DNA of 62,155 nt, from NCBI GenBank assembly GCA_026400395.1, contig JAPLPD010000174.1, positions 1 to 62,155 on the forward strand. Reading direction: 5' to 3'. Shown one piece after another: positions 53,560 through 62,019 of the stretch. Position 1 is the stretch's first letter. The number at the start of each line of letters is the position of its first letter. The notes beneath the pieces are model-generated. The model worked only from the letters and a program-made list of their open reading frames with translations, did not search any database and was not told where the DNA came from. The stretch is from Alphaproteobacteria bacterium (GTDB taxonomy: Bacteria; Pseudomonadota; Alphaproteobacteria; Rhizobiales; Xanthobacteraceae). Made by a program: the position numbers and the translations under genes.

Positions 53560-54314
53560 CGGTTGGCTCCTTTTTTGATTGGGGACGGTTTAATCTTCTT
53601 CGGCGCGGCAGCGCCGCCCAAGTTCAAAGGACGCAGCGCATCGCGCAATTCGGTGAGCGGATCGACCTTGACCGGCGCGCGCAGACCCAATTCGACATGG
53701 CTGATATGGTCGATCATCAGCCGCGCGGCGCCAGGCATATCGCCAACCTCCAGCGCCTTCACGATGTCGATGTGCTCGTCGCAGGACTCGCTGGCCTTGT
53801 GGGTCGACTGGTACATCATCGAGATTAGCGCGGTGCGGACCGTGAGGTCGCGCAGGATGTCGGCGAGCAGGCGGCTGCAGAGCACCTCCGCCATGCAGAC
53901 ATGGAAATCGCCGAGCAGATAGGCGCGCGCCGCGACATCGCCGAGGCGAATCGCCTCCTTTTCGCGCGCGATGTGGAGCTTGAGTTCGTGGATCGCGCCC
54001 GCGCTGACCGAGCGCACACTATGCAACAAGCCTATTTCTATGGCACGTCGTGCCTGAAACGCTTCACGCGCCTCGTCGATTGAGGGCTCAATCACGAACC
54101 AGCCGCGTCGCGCGCTTGCCAGCACAATGCCGCGCGTTTCCAGCCGGATGAGCGCCTCACGCACGATCGTACGGGATACACCAAATAGCTGCGCCAATTG
54201 CTGTTCTTGCAACCGCGTCCCGGCCTTTATGCGCCCAGAAAGTACCGCGTCAACCACGACGCGGTCGATCTTCGAGGCGGGCTGATTTTTGTCCGGCAAG
54301 TTCATGAGGCGCAT
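53556..54314 (-). CDS. GntR-family (FadR/FCD) transcriptional regulator
   Basis: 252 aa (ATG at 54314; the ATG at 54305 is an alternative). HTH: LQEQQLAQLFGVSRTIVREA at residues about 36-55. The FCD ligand domain includes the metal ligands in GDFHVCMAEV and CDEHIDIVKA. It is the first gene of the amino acid importer operon. CTTGCATACAAG, 9-18 bases upstream of the start, is a likely operator, so the protein probably represses its own operon until an organic acid or amino acid binds. Confidence 0.92.
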   Translation of the reverse strand: MRLMNLPDKNQPASKIDRVVVDAVLSGRIKAGTRLQEQQLAQLFGVSRTIVREALIRLETRGIVLASARRGWFVIEPSIDEAREAFQARRAIEIGLLHSVRSVSAGAIHELKLHIAREKEAIRLGDVAARAYLLGDFHVCMAEVLCSRLLADILRDLTVRTALISMMYQSTHKASESCDEHIDIVKALEVGDMPGAARLMIDHISHVELGLRAPVKVDPLTELRDALRPLNLGGAAAPKKIKPSPIKKGANR

Positions 54315-54322
54315 CTATCACG

Positions 54323-54334
54323 CTTGCATACAAG
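54323..54334. promoter_or_regulatory. Candidate GntR/FCD operator
   Basis: CTTGCATACAAG, with arms CTTG and CAAG around CATA. It resembles the TTGTATACAA-type sites of FCD regulators and lies between the GntR gene start and the presumed promoter. Confidence 0.5.
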
Positions 54335-54563
54335 ACTGCTGTGCAACGACCATGCCAATCCGTTACCGGTCGAACCCCTACGAGAGCATGCAGGCTGACG
54401 GCGCTATTTCGGCCAACCGCACATTCGATCCGGCTCAAGTCACGGACGCTGCGTATCGGCGCGCGGCGCAGAGCGCGCCGACGGGATGATCGAACAAGGC
54501 GGCCATTGCTGCCGTGCCGTGGGAGCGCTATTTGGACGTTAGTAGCGCCAAGCGGACGTAAAA

Positions 54564-54608
54564 CGATGTCCGCGTTTCTGCCGCTATTGGCTTAAATTGC
54601 GGACATCG
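54564..54608. repeat. Inverted repeat, 10-bp arms with 25-bp loop
   Basis: CGATGTCCGC at 54564-54573 and GCGGACATCG at 54599-54608, identical in reverse complement. No T run follows, so it is not a typical terminator. Origin unknown. Confidence 0.6.
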
Positions 54609-54750
54609 CTCGACAATATCTTTCCGGGTCAGTTTATGAGTACACGGCGTAATGCGAGGCTGCCTGCGATTGAGTGGCTGCTTCAGGCAGCGCGTGCTCC
54701 CTCTGCCCAGCCGGGAGAGGTGAAGCGGCGCTCCCACCAGGAGCGACCCC

Positions 54751-55674
54751 ATGCAGAGCTCTAAACTTCCCATCGTCCTGTGCGCCGGCATCGCGGTGCA
54801 GGACATCGTATTTCGTGTCGAGAAATTTCCGCAGCCGGGCGGCAAGTGCATGACCAACGAATTCATGGTGGTCAGCGGCGGCTGCGCGGTCAATGCCGCC
54901 ATCGCCGTGGCGCGGCTCGGCGGACGCGCGCGTTACGCGGGCCCGCTCGGCGGCGAAGGTGACAGCGTCAGCAACCAGCTCATGGCGGGGATGGCGCGCG
55001 AGGGCATCGACACCACCGGCGTGGTGCGCGTTCACGAAGCCACAGCGCCGGTGTCGGGCATCATGGTCGATGCATCCGGCGAACGCATGATCGTCACCCA
55101 TCGCGACAAGCGGATCGAAACGGCGCGGCTCGCCGACCCCGGCCGCTTGGTCGCGGACATCGACCTGCTGCTCGCCGACAACCGGTTTCCCGCGCTGGTC
55201 CTTCCGGTGTGCGAGGCGGCGCGGCGACGCGGCATCCCGATCGTGCTCGATGCCGACCGGCCGACCGTCGAGGACGATCCGCTGCTCGCCGTTCCGACGC
55301 ATGTGATCTTTTCCGGCGAATGTCTGCGCGCCACCACCGGCCTCGACAATCTCTCTGACGGATTGCGGCGGATGGCGCACCGCACGTCCGCATTCCTGGC
55401 CGTCAGCGACGGCCCCGCCCCGGTGCGGTATCTCGATGGCGGCGTGGTGCGCACCATGCCGGTGTTCAAGATCGACGCGATCGACACGCTCGCGGCCGGC
55501 GACGTGTTTCATGCCGGGATTGCGCTGGCGCTGGCCGAAGGCCGTGACGCCGTCGCCGCGATGCGCTTCGGCGCCGCCGCGGCGGCCCTCAAGTGCACAC
55601 GCTTCGGCGGTAGCATGGGCGCTCCGACCCGCATCGAGGTCGAGGCGCTGATGTCGGAACATAAATCGGGCTGA
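54751..55674 (+). CDS. PfkB-family carbohydrate kinase
   Basis: 307 aa, ATG with AGGAG nine bases upstream. N-terminal family motif GGKCMTNEFMVVSGGCAVNA, glycine-rich RLGGRARYAGPLGGEGDSVS. The C-terminal PfkB signature reads DTLAAGDVFHAGIAL, with Ala in place of the usual Gly (DTxGAGD); the catalytic Asp is kept. The substrate may be a sugar or nucleoside. It is divergent from the amino acid importer operon. Confidence 0.9.
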   Translation: MQSSKLPIVLCAGIAVQDIVFRVEKFPQPGGKCMTNEFMVVSGGCAVNAAIAVARLGGRARYAGPLGGEGDSVSNQLMAGMAREGIDTTGVVRVHEATAPVSGIMVDASGERMIVTHRDKRIETARLADPGRLVADIDLLLADNRFPALVLPVCEAARRRGIPIVLDADRPTVEDDPLLAVPTHVIFSGECLRATTGLDNLSDGLRRMAHRTSAFLAVSDGPAPVRYLDGGVVRTMPVFKIDAIDTLAAGDVFHAGIALALAEGRDAVAAMRFGAAAAALKCTRFGGSMGAPTRIEVEALMSEHKSG

Positions 55675-55730
55675 AAAAACGGCGGCAGGTTTTTCTCAAC
55701 CGTGCAAGGCCAGCCCAAAGGCTCCGTTCG

Positions 55731-56853
55731 TCATGATGCCGCGGCGCTATCTGCCGTGGCGGCGCGCCGTACCTTCATAAACCGAACCACGCGCTGAGCC
55801 GCCGCGACTTCGATCTCTTGGTAGTTCAATTGCAATTCGGCGTCTTTGAGGGTCCAGGAAGGGATCGTATGGCGCCATACCTTTTGATCGCCTCAATTTC
55901 AGGAACGCATCGACCACCACCCAAGGCATGCTGGCTGATTTGAGCAGCAGCAGGACCGAGTCCGTTCTGCCGCGCGTCAGTTGGGAGAAGACGCAATCAC
56001 GATCGATGTCGATGCCGACGGCCAAAATTGTGACCGCATCGAGCAATCGCCTGGCCTGGATGAGCTCCATGGCGACGTCGACCAGCTTGAGGTCGCCTTG
56101 CCGTATCGCTGTGATGTAGGCGTCCGTCCTCTCGACGTTCTGCTGCCGATCGTCCATCCACTCGATGAGATGTTCGACCACCACCGATTTATCGAGCTCC
56201 AGCGTCTTGCCGCGTAGCCGATCGGCGAGTCCCTGCGAAATCATCGAAAGCAGATTGCAAATCGCTTCGAAGGACAGATCGGTTCGCTCCACGACCAGCG
56301 CCTGGAGTGCCTCGTCCTTGTTGGCCTTTTGCACGAGCACCCGCATGCCGGCGCTGGAGAACTTTGCACCTTGGTTGGCCGCGAGCGTCCGCACAGTGCT
56401 TTGGTCGCCTCGGTGGACCACGACATCGGTGACAGGCGGGGTAAGGACAGAACGGCCGGCGATGGCGCGCAGGTGATCCTGCGAACCCGTTTTAGCGACA
56501 CCGATCAGAACTTTTTCCGGCAGACCGGCATAGTTGCGGACGATAGGACCCGCCACGTTGATGTCGCGATCATTGGCCAGTTGTTGCGCCAACGCCGGCT
56601 GGATTTTCGGCAGCTTCGAGAGATGCGAGGACGCTTCCGCTCGGTCAGCCGGGCTGATCTTATCGATCAGCTTCGAGACCAGTTCGTCGAATAGGTATTG
56701 CTCGGTGGTGTTGCGCTCGTTGATTTGATCGGCATAAACGTTGGTGATGCGGCGTAGCAGCTCCACGCGCTTTTCAGACGAACGCTCCAACGCCAGATCG
56801 ACCAGATCCCGGGCCACACCCGAACTGTAGCCCTCGGCCCCCTCTTTATTCAC
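55731..56853 (-). pseudogene. DUF2336 family protein, 3' end frameshifted
   Basis: Start taken as the GTG at 56853 (MNKEGAEGYSSGVARDL); a TTG at 56880 is upstream. The family sequence is good through LTRGRTDSVLLLLKSASMPW and LKLRRSK, then the frame changes to Arg-rich sequence with a stop at 55747. The other frame continues TIPSWTLKDAELQLNYQEIE, VAAAQRVVRFMKVRRAA, which is the normal DUF2336 end, with a stop at 55731. The change lies at or near the TTTT at 55882-55885 (AAAA on the coding strand). A one-base indel, either real or a homopolymer error. Function of the family is unknown. Confidence 0.78.
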
Positions 56854-57009
56854 GCTGGATCGCCCCGTCGAAAATCCCAATATGACGATGAGTTGATAAG
56901 CAATAGGTGAATTGCAACCGCATCAAAGCGCGAAATGCCGTAACATAAGTTGTTGATTGGTCCTCTGCCGCGTTGCGCGGGTGAGACCCTGACCAACTGG
57001 GGCAACTCG

Positions 57010-57168
57010 CTACTTCTTCTGCACCGACGGGCACGGCGCACCGCAGGGCGCGCAAGCGCCGGCGAAATCCTCCGGCGACACCGGCCGCCCGCTCGACGGC
57101 GAGGTCAGGTGCTGGCCCACCAGCGCCGCGAACGCGGCCGCAAAGACGATGGCATAGACCGCGCGCAT
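57010..57168 (-). CDS. Small membrane protein with Cys cluster, third gene of the sulfur operon (52 aa)
   Basis: ATG at 57168, 4 bases after the YeeE stop, with GGGAG upstream (7 bases). One membrane helix (MRAVYAIVFAAAFAALVG) and a tail with PEDFAGACAPCGAPC, a C-x2-C-x3-C group. The membrane helix would put the Cys cluster outside or near the membrane. I know no family. Its position after a thiosulfate-permease-like gene suggests a part in sulfur transfer. Confidence 0.7.
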   Translation of the reverse strand: MRAVYAIVFAAAFAALVGQHLTSPSSGRPVSPEDFAGACAPCGAPCPSVQKK

Positions 57169-57172
57169 CGGC

Positions 57173-58321
57173 CTACTCCCGCGACAGGCCAAACAGCGGG
57201 CGAAGCTTGATGCCGATCACGCAGCCCGGCAATGCCGCCAGGAACCACACCCAGCCGTGCAGCGAGCCGGAGCCCACGCCGCCGATGAACGCGCCGATGT
57301 TGCAGCCGAAGCCGAGCCGAGCGCCCCACCCCATCAACAGACCGCCAGCCGCCGCCGCGAGCAGCGACTTCAGCGGCGGCCACGGATTGCGCGCGAACGG
57401 CGCGGACGTCGCGGCCGCCGCCATGGCGCCTAGGATCATTCCGAGGTCGGTCAGGCTCGATGTGTCGCTCAGGATCGAATCGCCGATTGCACGTTTCGGC
57501 CCGGCCCATTGCCAGAACTCGGCATTGGAAAAATCCGCGCCGAAGGCCGTCGCGATCTTGGCGCCCCACACGGTGAAGCCAAACGTCACGCTCCAGGGAT
57601 GACGGCCCGCCGCGAACACCGCGATGCAGAGCAGCCCGATCGCGACCGCGCCGACCACCATTTTGCGCGGTGGCGCGAATGCCGCGCCGCGCCGCCGGGC
57701 GATGACGACACCCGCGAACGCCGCGAGCGCGAGACTGACCCAGGTGACGGCGAGGCCGCCCCACGGGCCGAACACATTGGCGGCGAGGATCGGATCGATG
57801 CCACCGATAGAAAGCACCGCCGGCAGATGCAGGCTGCCAATCACGCTGCCGGCGATAAAACAAGCGAGCGTGATGATCATGCGCCCGGAGCCGCCGCCAG
57901 CGGTGTACAGCGTGCCCGATCCGCAGCCGTTGGCGAGTTGCATGCCGATGCCGAACACAAAATCGCCGATCACCAGCGACGGTCCGATTGGCGCGATTGC
58001 GCCGCCGAAGCCAGGCACCAGCGCCACCACCGGTACAATGACGGCGGCCGCGATGGCGATCAGCAACAGACCCGCGAGGAAACCATCAGCCTGGCCGGGC
58101 ACGATCAGCCGCCGCCACGACGCGGTGAAGCTGAATTCGGTCTTGAGGAAAACGCCGCCGAGCGCGAACCCGAGCATCAGCAGGGCCGCCGCCGCCGGCT
58201 GTCCATCGATCAGCACCAGCGTCACCAGCACGGCCAAGGCCAGCACCGACGCGATCAGGAACGGCCAGTCGCGGCGCAACGCAGGCGCCGAAACGTCGGA
58301 CGAGGTGGCCAGCGTGCTCAT
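57173..58321 (-). CDS. YeeE/YedE family permease (TsuA-like thiosulfate transporter)
   Basis: 382 aa with about ten membrane segments in two halves. Conserved Cys motifs are MQLANGCGSGTLYTAGGGSG and GFGCNIGAFIGGVGSGSLHG, as in TsuA, which passes thiosulfate by Cys-relays. The gene starts 24 bases downstream of the sulfurtransferase stop and the small Cys-rich gene follows, so the three form an operon. Confidence 0.9.
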   Translation of the reverse strand: MSTLATSSDVSAPALRRDWPFLIASVLALAVLVTLVLIDGQPAAAALLMLGFALGGVFLKTEFSFTASWRRLIVPGQADGFLAGLLLIAIAAAVIVPVVALVPGFGGAIAPIGPSLVIGDFVFGIGMQLANGCGSGTLYTAGGGSGRMIITLACFIAGSVIGSLHLPAVLSIGGIDPILAANVFGPWGGLAVTWVSLALAAFAGVVIARRRGAAFAPPRKMVVGAVAIGLLCIAVFAAGRHPWSVTFGFTVWGAKIATAFGADFSNAEFWQWAGPKRAIGDSILSDTSSLTDLGMILGAMAAAATSAPFARNPWPPLKSLLAAAAGGLLMGWGARLGFGCNIGAFIGGVGSGSLHGWVWFLAALPGCVIGIKLRPLFGLSRE

Positions 58322-58345
58322 CGTGATCCTTGAAATGGGGCCGCG

Positions 58346-59317
58346 TTACGAGCCGCGGCCGAGCTTTTTCTTGAGGTCGTCAAGGCGCGTGCGCGCGCTC
58401 GCGATCGGCCGGCGCGGATCGGCGGTCCATTCGACCATCGAGCCATCGTAGAGCCGCACATCGGACCGGCCCAACACCGCCGACAGAACGAACCAGTCGG
58501 TCGCCGCCCAATGGCCGGTGTTGCAATAGGCCACCACCGGCCCGGCGGGGAGCCGCGACGCGATTTTTGCGAGCTGATCCTTCGGCCGCAGCCTGTTGGT
58601 GACCGGATCGTAGAACGCGGCGCTGTCGAGATTAATCGCGCCCGGAATGTGCCCGTACGCCTGCGCAGCGGGCGCCTTTTCCTTGCCGTCGAAATAGCTC
58701 GCGGGGCGAGCATCGATGAGTACGCCGTGTTCATGACGCTCGACATCGCTCATCTGCGCAAACAAGCCGTCGTCAGACCTGAACGTGAAGATTTTCGGCG
58801 TCGGCACGGTCTTCCCGCTCTCGACCGGATAGCCCGCCGCCTGCCAGGCGGCGAAGCCACCGTCGAGGATGGAGACCGCCGGATGCCCGGCCGCCTTCAG
58901 CGTCCAATAGACCCGCGCGGCTGCGCCGAAGTCGGTGGAGCTGACGCCGGCTGGCACGACAACCACATGAGAATCCTCGTCGATTCCGGTTTCGCCGATG
59001 AGCTTCTCAAGCTCCGCCGGGGTCGGCAGCATGAACGGCACGCCGTTGCGGGTGACGCGCCAGCCGGCCTTGTCGTAATCGCTGTGCACCGCGCCGGGGA
59101 TATGGGCCTTCACAAACGCCTCGGCCCCGCCGCCGTCGAGCGCGGACCGCACATCGATCACCGCAACCGACGGATCGGATTAACGATCCTTCAGCCATTG
59201 CGCCGACACCAGCGGTTCGGCCGGAGCGCCCTGAGCCGGCACCGCGGCGGCGGCAACGGCGATCATCACGGCGGCGGCCAATGCGCGGCGCGACAGGAAG
59301 GCGGTGATCTGTGACAT
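58346..59317 (-). pseudogene. Exported two-domain sulfurtransferase (rhodanese), broken by an in-frame TAA
   Basis: The ATG at 59317 starts MSQITAFLSRRALAAAVMIA, a signal peptide, followed by EPLVSAQWLKDR and then a TAA at 59180-59182 (codon 46). After that the same frame continues SDPSVAVIDVRSALDGGGAE through two rhodanese domains to the stop at 58346. The active-site Cys is in VVAYCNTGHWAATDWF; the first domain has VVVPAGVSSTDFGAAARVYW, without a catalytic Cys. A CGT-TAA-TCC reading suggests that one base change removed a sense codon (such as TAC, GAA or CAA). Confidence 0.82.
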
Positions 59318-59378
59318 GACGAACTCTCTTGGAAGGACGACAATAAAGTCCACGGCGGCGCATCGGCCGCACTTGAAA

Positions 59379-59395
59379 TAGAATATCTTACTCTA
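59379..59395. promoter_or_regulatory. Candidate Lrp/AsnC operator
   Basis: TAGAATATCTTACTCTA: arms TAGAnTA and TAnTCTA around TCT. It sits in an AT-rich stretch of the 168-bp gap between the divergent sulfurtransferase and Lrp genes, where an Lrp-type regulator would be expected to bind. Confidence 0.5.
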
Positions 59396-59485
59396 TAAAG
59401 ACAGTATGATCTGTGCAAAAGAAAATACCTTCTACTATTCGGCCGATATCCAGTTATTTTCATCTAAACCGAGGGGATTTGCAGC

Positions 59486-59947
59486 ATGGACGCCATCGAC
59501 CGTAAGATTTTGGCCGTGGTGCAGGAGGACGCCTCGCTGTCGGTGGCCGAAATCGGCAGCCGCGTCGGCCTGTCCTCGACCCCGTGCTGGAAGCGCATCC
59601 AGCGGCTGGAGGCCGAAGGCGTCATCACCAAGCGAGTGGCACTGATCGACCCGGCGAAGATCGGGCTCGGCATCACCGTGTTCGTATCGGTCGAGACCGG
59701 CGACCATTCGCAGGAGTGGCTCGGCCGCTTCGCCGAAATGGTGGGCGCGATGCCCGAGGTGATGGAGTTCTACCGGATGGCGGGGGATGTTGATTACATG
59801 CTGCGCGTCGTGGTGCCCGACATTGCGGGCTACGACACCTTCTACAAAAAGCTGATCGGCACGGTGCCGTTGAAGAACGTCACGTCGCGTTTTGCGATGG
59901 AGAAAATCAAATCGACGACGTCGCTGCCGATCCCGGCACAGTCCTAG
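59486..59947 (+). CDS. Lrp/AsnC-family transcriptional regulator
   Basis: 153 aa, GGGG ribosome site upstream. HTH: LSVAEIGSRVGLSSTPCWKR (residues about 18-37); RAM domain from about residue 65 (ITVFVSVETGDHSQEWLGRF and DYMLRVVVPDIAGYD). Divergent from the sulfur operon, which it likely controls. Its stop (TAG) overlaps the convergent TadG stop as CTAG. Confidence 0.93.
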   Translation: MDAIDRKILAVVQEDASLSVAEIGSRVGLSSTPCWKRIQRLEAEGVITKRVALIDPAKIGLGITVFVSVETGDHSQEWLGRFAEMVGAMPEVMEFYRMAGDVDYMLRVVVPDIAGYDTFYKKLIGTVPLKNVTSRFAMEKIKSTTSLPIPAQS

Positions 59948-60519
59948 GAGTTCACACGCGCCACGGAGTCGGACAACCGCGGACGCATGTAGATCTGATC
60001 CTTCAGCGTCAGCGTCCCGCTTACGACATAGCCGACCACCGGCTTGTAGGTGTACTGCACCTCGCTCCAGATCAAATACGAGTTGGCCACCACAAGCGCC
60101 GCCGGCAGTGTCACCGTGGAATTAACGGCGCGGGCGGTGCCGTTCAGCGTATCGCTCCACGCGATCGTCGCCTTGCCGGTCGCGTCGATCTTGATGCTCG
60201 ACACCGTCACCTTGAGATTGCTCACCGGGTAAGGTGCGATCACCGACGACGCGGCGTTGAGAGAATTGGTCATATCCGCGTTGTTGATGCTGGCAACCTG
60301 AGAAACCAGATCGCAAATGGTGCGCGATGTCAGCGTCACCTTGCGGTCCGCGCCGATGCCCTGCGAGAGTTCGACCGCGCCCAGATAGAGCGTCATCATC
60401 AGCGGCAGCAAGAGCGCGAACTCGACCGCCGACACGCCGCGTTCATCGCCGGCCAGACGTCCGATGGGGCGGCCGAGCAATTCCCGCAGAGCGGAGAAGA
60501 AAACGCTGAGGTTGATCAT
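59944..60519 (-). CDS. TadG/TadE-like pilus assembly protein
   Basis: 191 aa from the ATG at 60519 (MINLSVFFSALRELLGRPIG). TadE-type N-terminal: DERGVSAVEFALLLPLMMTLYLGAVE (Gly-x-x-x-V-E-F prepilin-like motif). Five bases separate it from the other TadE gene. Pseudopilin needed for Flp pili. Confidence 0.88.
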   Translation of the reverse strand: MINLSVFFSALRELLGRPIGRLAGDERGVSAVEFALLLPLMMTLYLGAVELSQGIGADRKVTLTSRTICDLVSQVASINNADMTNSLNAASSVIAPYPVSNLKVTVSSIKIDATGKATIAWSDTLNGTARAVNSTVTLPAALVVANSYLIWSEVQYTYKPVVGYVVSGTLTLKDQIYMRPRLSDSVARVNS

Positions 60520-60524
60520 GGCGA

Positions 60525-61106
60525 TCACAAATACGGTTCGTTGCGGAATGCGACAGTGGACATGATGAGGCGCTTGCCACCCGCTGCGTCGGACAGATTC
60601 AGACCGAGCAGCGAGACATAGACCGGCCACTGATAGACCAAGCGAACGACCACGATATTACCGGGGCCGCCCGGCGCATAACCGAAGTTGCCGGTCTGCA
60701 GATTGCCGTTCGCGTCGACTGGCTTGGCGTTGTTGATCGAGGAGAACGACGTGTAGTTCTTCACATCGACGTAGAGACCGGCCGAACAATTGAACAAGCC
60801 GTAGATCTTGCCGCAAACAGCGGCTTTGAATTGAGCCTGGGTAAAGCCCTGGGTCTGAGCCTGGCCGGTCATGATCAACCGCGCGCTGTCGGCACCGGCG
60901 GTTTCCAGAACCTGGCCCGCGAAGAAGACGATCGCGGTCTCCATGATGGCAAACACCATCGCCAGAAACGGCGCGGCGACCATCGCGAATTCGACGGTGG
61001 TTGCGCCGTCCTGCGCTCGGATCAGCCGGCGCGCAGAAGCCCATTGGAGCGGCATCCGGATGATGCGCCGTAGTCTGGCCCGAATATCCCCGGTCATGAT
61101 CATCAC
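60525..61106 (-). CDS. TadE-like pilus assembly protein
   Basis: 193 aa. The TadE motif is QDGATTVEFAMVAAPFLAMV (residues about 32-51), after a basic start. It has two Cys (AAVCGKIYGLFNC). The first of two TadE-like genes on this strand. Confidence 0.87.
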   Translation of the reverse strand: MMIMTGDIRARLRRIIRMPLQWASARRLIRAQDGATTVEFAMVAAPFLAMVFAIMETAIVFFAGQVLETAGADSARLIMTGQAQTQGFTQAQFKAAVCGKIYGLFNCSAGLYVDVKNYTSFSSINNAKPVDANGNLQTGNFGYAPGGPGNIVVVRLVYQWPVYVSLLGLNLSDAAGGKRLIMSTVAFRNEPYL

Positions 61107-61233
61107 CTGAACCTGCGCAGTCAGCCGCGCGGTTTTGTTTTATCAAACAGCCGTTGTCGAATAGTTGCGGCGAGCGTGTACAACCGCCCAGCCTGCCTTT
61201 ACGCACCGCTAACCACGGTGGACGTTGCCGTCA

Positions 61234-61752
61234 TTATTTCTTTTCGCCGGGGGTGGCCTGCGCCTGGAAGGCGGTGAACGTGTTCAGGTTCTGAGCGAAA
61301 TAGTTGGCGGAATCGCCAAGCGTGATGCGCCGCTCGCAGTTTGGCGCGCAGCTATAGGACTCCCGATCGATGCCTCGATAAAGCACGACCACGCTGTCGG
61401 CCGGCCCGACCACCTGGATCGGAATTTCACTGAGGGAGGCGCCAGTGCGGTCGAGGATCACAAGATTGGTCATGCCGTAGCTCTTGGCGGTAATCACCAG
61501 CACACCGCCCTGCACGACTGCGTCGGCGATCAGAGGATTGCCGATCACCAGCGTCGAGGTGCGCTCCGGGATTTTCAGCAGTTGAGCCTGATCGAGATGA
61601 ACGGTGATGGGTTCGCGCAGCGTGCTGGCCAGGACCGGATCGGCGGCGAATGCCGCGTTCGGATGCGCGAGGACGGAAGCCGCGACGGCAAAACATCCGA
61701 GAACTGAAAACAACAGCGGCCGGCCGCCGCGGCAGATCACGAATGCCGTCAT
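61234..61752 (-). CDS. Pilus assembly protein N-terminal domain protein (CpaC/RcpA N-terminal-like)
   Basis: 172 aa from the ATG at 61752 (GGAGAG upstream). Signal peptide ends AHPNAAFA. The body has REPITVHLDQAQLLKIPERT, LVIGNPLIADAVVQGG and NLVILDRTGASLSEIPIQVV, the N-terminal domain of the CpaC secretin, but no secretin domain follows. A truncated or single-domain form, found in many alphaproteobacteria as a stand-alone protein. Probably one operon with the two TadE genes. Confidence 0.85.
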   Translation of the reverse strand: MTAFVICRGGRPLLFSVLGCFAVAASVLAHPNAAFAADPVLASTLREPITVHLDQAQLLKIPERTSTLVIGNPLIADAVVQGGVLVITAKSYGMTNLVILDRTGASLSEIPIQVVGPADSVVVLYRGIDRESYSCAPNCERRITLGDSANYFAQNLNTFTAFQAQATPGEKK

Positions 61753-62019
61753 CGAACTCTCCGCACGCTTTACAGCCGGCAGCCAATACACGGCCGCACA
61801 GCAACACAGTCAGATGAGTTGACCGGAAATTGGTGAATGAAGTCCAAAGTCGATGACGTTGCGCCGGCCGCCTCAATCCCCACCGCAAAGAAGCCCACGC
61901 CTTGCCGGCCCCGCGCGCTACGACGGCTTTCGCCGGATACACGCCGCCCAAAGAAAAAGCCCGGCGACTGATCATTTTTCGTAAGACAATCCGATGCAAG
62001 ATCGGCGCTTATACTTTTC
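61753..62019. other. Intergenic stretch next to the IS end, no gene seen
   Basis: 267 bp upstream of the pilus gene, with an open minus-strand frame of Arg-rich composition that I do not trust. The IS starts at 62020. Confidence 0.5.

Larger units (their letters stand above)
54315..54750. other. Intergenic stretch between the divergent GntR and kinase genes
   Basis: 436 bp. It holds the GntR-type operator at 54323-54334 and a perfect 10-bp inverted repeat at 54564-54573 and 54599-54608. A purine-rich site before the kinase start (CCAGGAG) is also seen. No gene is supported here. Confidence 0.6.

Noticed and set aside
61427-61999. Minus-strand frame with RRAF start upstream of the pilus gene
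   Set aside because: Arg-rich composition and overlap with the better-supported pilus protein frame.
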